DNA from: Paraplanobispora takensis
GTDB taxonomy: Bacteria > Actinomycetota > Actinomycetes > Streptosporangiales > Streptosporangiaceae
Length of the DNA: 64,000 bases
Assembly: GCF_016863195.1 (NCBI RefSeq)
Contig: NZ_BOOK01000035.1
Span: 124,001 to 188,000, forward strand
Direction: 5' to 3'
Shown piece after piece: positions 60,932-64,000 of this stretch; the stretch's first letter is position 1, and each line of letters opens with the position of its first letter. The notes beneath the pieces were generated by a model that was not told the origin of the DNA, searched no databases, and was given only the letters and a program-made list of their open reading frames with translations. Position numbers and translations under genes: made by a program.

Positions 60932-62506
60932 GTGGCAGGTGGCTGGGAGAAAGCACGCAAGACGGCGGGGGAGGCCTCCCGCCGGATCGGGCGCGCCGCC
61001 GCCGGGGCCGGGCGCGCGACGGTGCGCGCGGGGAAAAGCACCGGGCGGGCCACCGTCCGGGCCGGGCGCGGCGCCGCGGGCGCGACGCAGTGGGCCGGCA
61101 GGGCCACCCGGAGGCTGACCCACGCCCAGGGGGCCGGCCGCACCGGGCTGGGCCAGCTGATCGAGCTGACCGCCGCGCACAGCGCGGGCGACGCGCTGGT
61201 CACGGCCGCCCTGGCCGGGACGCTGTTCAAGCTGCCGGTGAACGAGGCCCGCGGACAGGTCGCGCTCTATCTGCTGATCACGATGATCCCGTTCGTGGTG
61301 GTCGCGCCGTTCGTCGGCCCGGTCCTCGACCGGTTCCGCTCGGGCCGCCGCTTCGTCATGGCCGGCACCCTGTTCGGCCGGGGTCTGCTCTGCTTCGCGA
61401 TGGCCGCGGCGATCGTGCCGGGCGACGTGTTCACCATCTTCCCCGCCGCGCTGGCCGTACTGGTGCTGTCCAAGGCCTACAACGTCTCCCGGGCCGCGAT
61501 CATGCCGAACGTGCTGCCCGCCGACATCGCGCTCGTCACCGCCAACGCCAGGGTGGCGCTGTTCGCTCTGGTCTCGGCGGGTGTCGCGGTCCCCGTCGGC
61601 GCGGGCGTCAGCGCCTGGCTCGGCGCCGAGTGGGTGCTGCGCGGGGCGATGGTGCTGTTCCTGCTCCAGGGCGTGCTGGCCGTACGGCTCCCGCGCCACG
61701 TGGACTCCCCCGAACTGGAGGAGGACGAGGAGGAGCGGCCGATCCGCTGGCGCACCATGCTCAACGTGGGCCCGGTGGTCGCCGAGTCGATGCTGGCCAA
61801 CGTCGCGATCCGCCTCTACTCCGGGTTCATGCTCTTCTATCTGCTCTTCCTGGTGCAGGAGAAGAATCTGCCGGGCCTCCCGGTCCCGGCCACGATCGCC
61901 GTGCTGGCCGTGGCCGCGGGGGCCGGCGGTCTGGCCGGCGCCGCTGTGGCCTCCTGGGTGCGCAACCACTCCCCGCAGGTGATCGTGCTGATCACGCTCG
62001 CGCTGTCGGGGGTGAGCACCATCGTGGCCTCGATCGTCTTCAACCTGTGGACGGCGGTGGTCGTCGCCCTGATCGCCGCGTTCGCGCAGGGGCTGGGCAA
62101 GCTGGCGCTGGACGCGGTCGTGCAGCGCGAGATCGGCGAGGAGGTGCGCTCGTCCACCTTCGGCGTGGTCGAGGCGTTCCTGCAGATCTCCTGGGTGGTC
62201 GGCGGCCTGGTCGGGCTGCTGCTGTCGCTGTTCGCCGAGGGACCCGCCGGGTTCGCGCTGATGGCCGTGGTGCTGGCGGGCTCGCTCGGCTGGCTCCTGG
62301 TACGGCGCCGCCGGCGCATCCACGCCAGGGACGCCAGGGTCGCGGCGGCCCGGGCCGCCTCCGGCGAGCAGGGACAGGGACAAGGGCAGGAGCAGGAGCC
62401 CGCGCCCCGGCGGAACCGGCCCGAGGGGACCACCACCACCGTGGTGCGGCGCGACGATCCCCCCGCCGAGAACCGCACCAAGCCGCTGACCAACCCCCAC
62501 GGCTGA
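60932..62506 (+). CDS. MFS transporter with Arg/Ala-rich N-terminal extension
   Basis: A 524-residue permease with about 12 helices starting near residue 80. The first 70 residues are basic and repetitive (GRATVRAG, GKSTGRATVRAG), and the C-terminal 60 are disordered. GTG 60932 is chosen because TAAGAC (60919-60924) ends seven bases upstream, indicating a leaderless transcript; an upstream ATG in frame lacks support. The substrate is unknown. The gene has a DUF3027 gene on one side and a cold-shock gene on the other. Confidence 0.85.
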   Translation: MAGGWEKARKTAGEASRRIGRAAAGAGRATVRAGKSTGRATVRAGRGAAGATQWAGRATRRLTHAQGAGRTGLGQLIELTAAHSAGDALVTAALAGTLFKLPVNEARGQVALYLLITMIPFVVVAPFVGPVLDRFRSGRRFVMAGTLFGRGLLCFAMAAAIVPGDVFTIFPAALAVLVLSKAYNVSRAAIMPNVLPADIALVTANARVALFALVSAGVAVPVGAGVSAWLGAEWVLRGAMVLFLLQGVLAVRLPRHVDSPELEEDEEERPIRWRTMLNVGPVVAESMLANVAIRLYSGFMLFYLLFLVQEKNLPGLPVPATIAVLAVAAGAGGLAGAAVASWVRNHSPQVIVLITLALSGVSTIVASIVFNLWTAVVVALIAAFAQGLGKLALDAVVQREIGEEVRSSTFGVVEAFLQISWVVGGLVGLLLSLFAEGPAGFALMAVVLAGSLGWLLVRRRRRIHARDARVAAARAASGEQGQGQGQEQEPAPRRNRPEGTTTTVVRRDDPPAENRTKPLTNPHG

Positions 62507-62540
62507 GGCGGGGGCGGTCGGCGGGCCGGATCGGGGACGG

Positions 62541-62939
62541 TCAGGCGTCCAGGTCGTCGGCCACCGCCCGGAGCACGGTGGCGATCTTCTTGGCGTGCAC
62601 GGCCTCCGGGTGCTTGCCCTTCTGGTAGGACATCGAGACGCTGTCCAGCAGCTTGATCAAGTCCTCCACGATGACGACCATCTCGTCGGGCTTCTTGCGC
62701 TTGCCCTTCGGCTTGACGGTCTTTGCGAGGGTGGGGGGCTGGTCGATCACGCGGACCGAGAGCGCCTGCTGGCCACGGCGCCCCTCGGCCACGCCGAACT
62801 CGACCTTCTGGCCCGGCTTGAGGGAGTCCACGCCACCGGGCAGCGCGGATGAATGCACGAAGACCTCACCGCCGTCGTCGCGGGTGAGGAAGCCGAAACC
62901 CTTGTCGGCGTCGTACCACTTGACCTTGCCACTCGGCAC
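62541..62939 (-). CDS. Cold-shock domain protein with C-terminal helical extension
   Basis: A 132-residue protein: a canonical CspA-type OB-fold (about 1-66; GKVKWYDADKGFGFLTRDDGGEVFVHSSAL with both RNA-binding motifs) and a lysine-rich linker. A conserved helical tail follows (VVIVEDLIKLLDSVSMSYQKGKHPEAVHAKKIATVLRAVADDLDA). GTG 62939 is chosen as the usual family start; an in-frame TTG at 62993 would add 18 residues. Confidence 0.9.
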   Translation of the reverse strand: MPSGKVKWYDADKGFGFLTRDDGGEVFVHSSALPGGVDSLKPGQKVEFGVAEGRRGQQALSVRVIDQPPTLAKTVKPKGKRKKPDEMVVIVEDLIKLLDSVSMSYQKGKHPEAVHAKKIATVLRAVADDLDA

Positions 62940-63048
62940 AGGGGTGACCTCGTTCAGACTGTCGTGAAAAGGATGGAAGTAGGTTATGCCCAAGGAAGGC
63001 GGAGAGCGACCGTGTAAACGGCCGCCCGTTGCAGCGTTTTGCGAGGCT

Positions 63049-63666
63049 CTATACGAGTGCGGCCGGGGTTCGCCACCCGTCGAACCAGCCGGCGAACTCC
63101 GTCAGATCGCCCAGTACGACATCGGCTCCGTGCTCACGCAGTTCTCCTACCGGATAGAGGCCTGTCGCCACCGCCACGCTGACGGCGCCTCCCGCTCGTG
63201 CCGCCTCGATGTCGGCGACGTGATCTCCAACATAGGCCGCCGCGCCGAAAGTCGCGAGAGCCGGACCCTTGTCGGCGCCGAAAACCGATCCGACGACCTC
63301 GTCCACCTCGAGTTCGAGGAATTCCACCGTGCTGAGGGCGTCGCGGGAGTTCTTGCCGGTGACCACGATGACCCGGCCGCCGGCCTCCCGCACCGCCTCG
63401 ACGGCCTCGCGCGCGCCGGGCATGAGGGTGGTGGCGGGAACGGCGAGCGAAGGGTAGAGGGAGCGGAAGATCACCGCGGCCTCGGGGACTCTGTCCTGGG
63501 GAAGCCAGTTGGCCAGCTCCCACTCCAGGGGAGGCCCCAGCCGGGCCACCACCGCGGCGCTGTCGATGGTCACTCCGATGCGCAGCGCCAGCTCGTCGTA
63601 GACGGCGGCGATGCCCGCACGGGTGTCCGCAAGGGTCATGTCGAGGTCGAAACCCACCGAGTCCAT
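63049..63666 (-). CDS. HAD-family hydrolase (phosphoglycolate-phosphatase-like)
   Basis: A 205-residue HAD phosphatase with motif I FDLDMTLAD (nucleophile Asp7), a four-helix cap, motif II VVTGKN, and motif III/IV VGDHVADIEAARAGG. The substrate is not determined. ATG 63666 is chosen because the motif I strand begins just after it; upstream frame is Val/Thr/Pro repeat. Confidence 0.88.
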   Translation of the reverse strand: MDSVGFDLDMTLADTRAGIAAVYDELALRIGVTIDSAAVVARLGPPLEWELANWLPQDRVPEAAVIFRSLYPSLAVPATTLMPGAREAVEAVREAGGRVIVVTGKNSRDALSTVEFLELEVDEVVGSVFGADKGPALATFGAAAYVGDHVADIEAARAGGAVSVAVATGLYPVGELREHGADVVLGDLTEFAGWFDGWRTPAALV

Positions 63667-63723
63667 ATATGGAGCATGCCAAACGGCCACATAAGGGGGT
63701 AATCCGAAATTACGCCACTTACC

Positions 63724-63807
63724 GGTGACGGACCCGGTGACGGACGCGGTGACGGGCGCGGTGACGGGCCCGGTGACAGACGCGGTGACGGGCCCGGTGA
63801 CAGACTC
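63724..63807. repeat. Seven 12-bp tandem repeats
   Basis: Seven contiguous copies of GGTGACGGRCSC (one or two substitutions per copy) in the 310-bp stretch 63667-63976 that holds no convincing gene. Being a multiple of three it stays open in several frames on both strands. Confidence 0.88.
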
Positions 63808-63907
63808 CGCGACCGGCTCATCGGCGATGACGCTGTACGCGATGACGGCGCTGTGGAACCCTTTCAGAAAGGAACCACTTACCGCGGAAGAACGTGGCCG
63901 ACGCCAC

Positions 63908-63930
63908 GGCCCGGCCCGCCGGGCCGGGCC
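63908..63930. terminator. Strong GC hairpin
   Basis: GGCCCGGCCC, a GCC loop and GGGCCGGGCC make a perfect 10-bp stem. There is no T-run; it may be a terminator or an insulating structure upstream of the promoter at 63947. Confidence 0.4.
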
Positions 63931-63976
63931 AGGACTCCGCACTGGATAGGGTCGTGATGGAGGTGTCGGCAGCGAA

Positions 63977-64000
63977 ATGACCAGATCGACGCGTGAGCGG
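63977..64000 (+). CDS. Start of a gene cut by the window edge
   Basis: ATG 63977 opens a frame (MTRSTRER) that runs off the window. TAGGGT (63947-63952) is a plausible -10. GGAGG lies 13 bp upstream, and a seven-codon frame beginning at 63957 ends overlapping this ATG (ATGA). The product cannot be told. Confidence 0.4.

Noticed and set aside
63724-63807. Repeat array resembling a CRISPR
   Set aside because: Units of 12 bp are contiguous with no spacers and no cas genes are near.
63725-63949. Possible small plus-strand protein including the 12-bp array or starting at ATG 63827
   Set aside because: Repeat-derived N-terminus, no ribosome site and no recognisable sequence; the GC hairpin falls inside it.

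Overview
The window is very GC-rich (by eye above 70%), with strong G/C bias at third codon positions, many GTG starts, ATGA/GTGA start-stop overlaps and many probable leaderless genes. It also carries actinobacteria-restricted families (DUF2530, DUF3027, CU044_5270-type sigma partner, cold-shock protein with a C-terminal extension, SigE-type ECF sigma factor). This fits a filamentous actinomycete chromosome. The order Streptosporangiales is my best guess, but the sequence does not prove it. I saw no tRNA, rRNA, CRISPR array, insertion sequence or prophage.

Layout. 1-3271: a sensor kinase (cut at the left edge) tail-to-tail with a membrane GGDEF protein. 3513-6606: homogentisate (tyrosine) catabolic operon hmgA - unknown gene - fahA. 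6695-9496: lipoprotein L,D-transpeptidase, then an NfeD/SPFH membrane pair. 9634-13088: threonine degradation (tdh, kbl) and a LysR regulator. 13284-16443: ECF sigma factor with a membrane beta-propeller partner, then a cytochrome P450. 16453-20204: a translationally coupled pair of membrane dynamin-like GTPases. 20454-29337: a MacB-type ABC export locus with two adaptor proteins, a Gly-rich membrane protein, two closely related OmpR-type regulators and one histidine kinase. 29358-32669: L-2-hydroxyglutarate oxidase, TetR, secreted beta-propeller.

32790-45133 is the most accessory-looking part. It holds a DUF234 ATPase/nuclease-like protein behind a triple repeat, a methyltransferase, a second ECF sigma/membrane partner pair, an aldo/keto reductase under a MerR-type operator, a MarR-MFS-ThpR operon, and a 1230-residue CHAT protease-NTPase-TPR protein with a small unknown partner. 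The last pair is the best candidate for an undescribed conflict (defence or regulated-death) system. 45316-54122 carries a YciI protein with an ECF42-like promoter, drug exporter, third ECF sigma factor, serine hydrolase, PatB-like lyase, a membrane protein, and a TetR-controlled flavoprotein/nitronate monooxygenase pair. 54413-64000 looks like core genome: purine permease, DUF2530, a sacsin-type GHKL ATPase, DUF3027, MFS, cold-shock protein, HAD phosphatase, and the start of one more gene.

A recurring theme is short tandem repeats. Intergenic examples have units of 13, 15, 16 and 20 bp. Those inside genes have units of 12 or 18 bp and appear as low-complexity insertions in otherwise ordinary proteins (LysR, ThpR, a membrane-fusion protein). 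Functional statements rest on motifs read by eye; no database search was possible.
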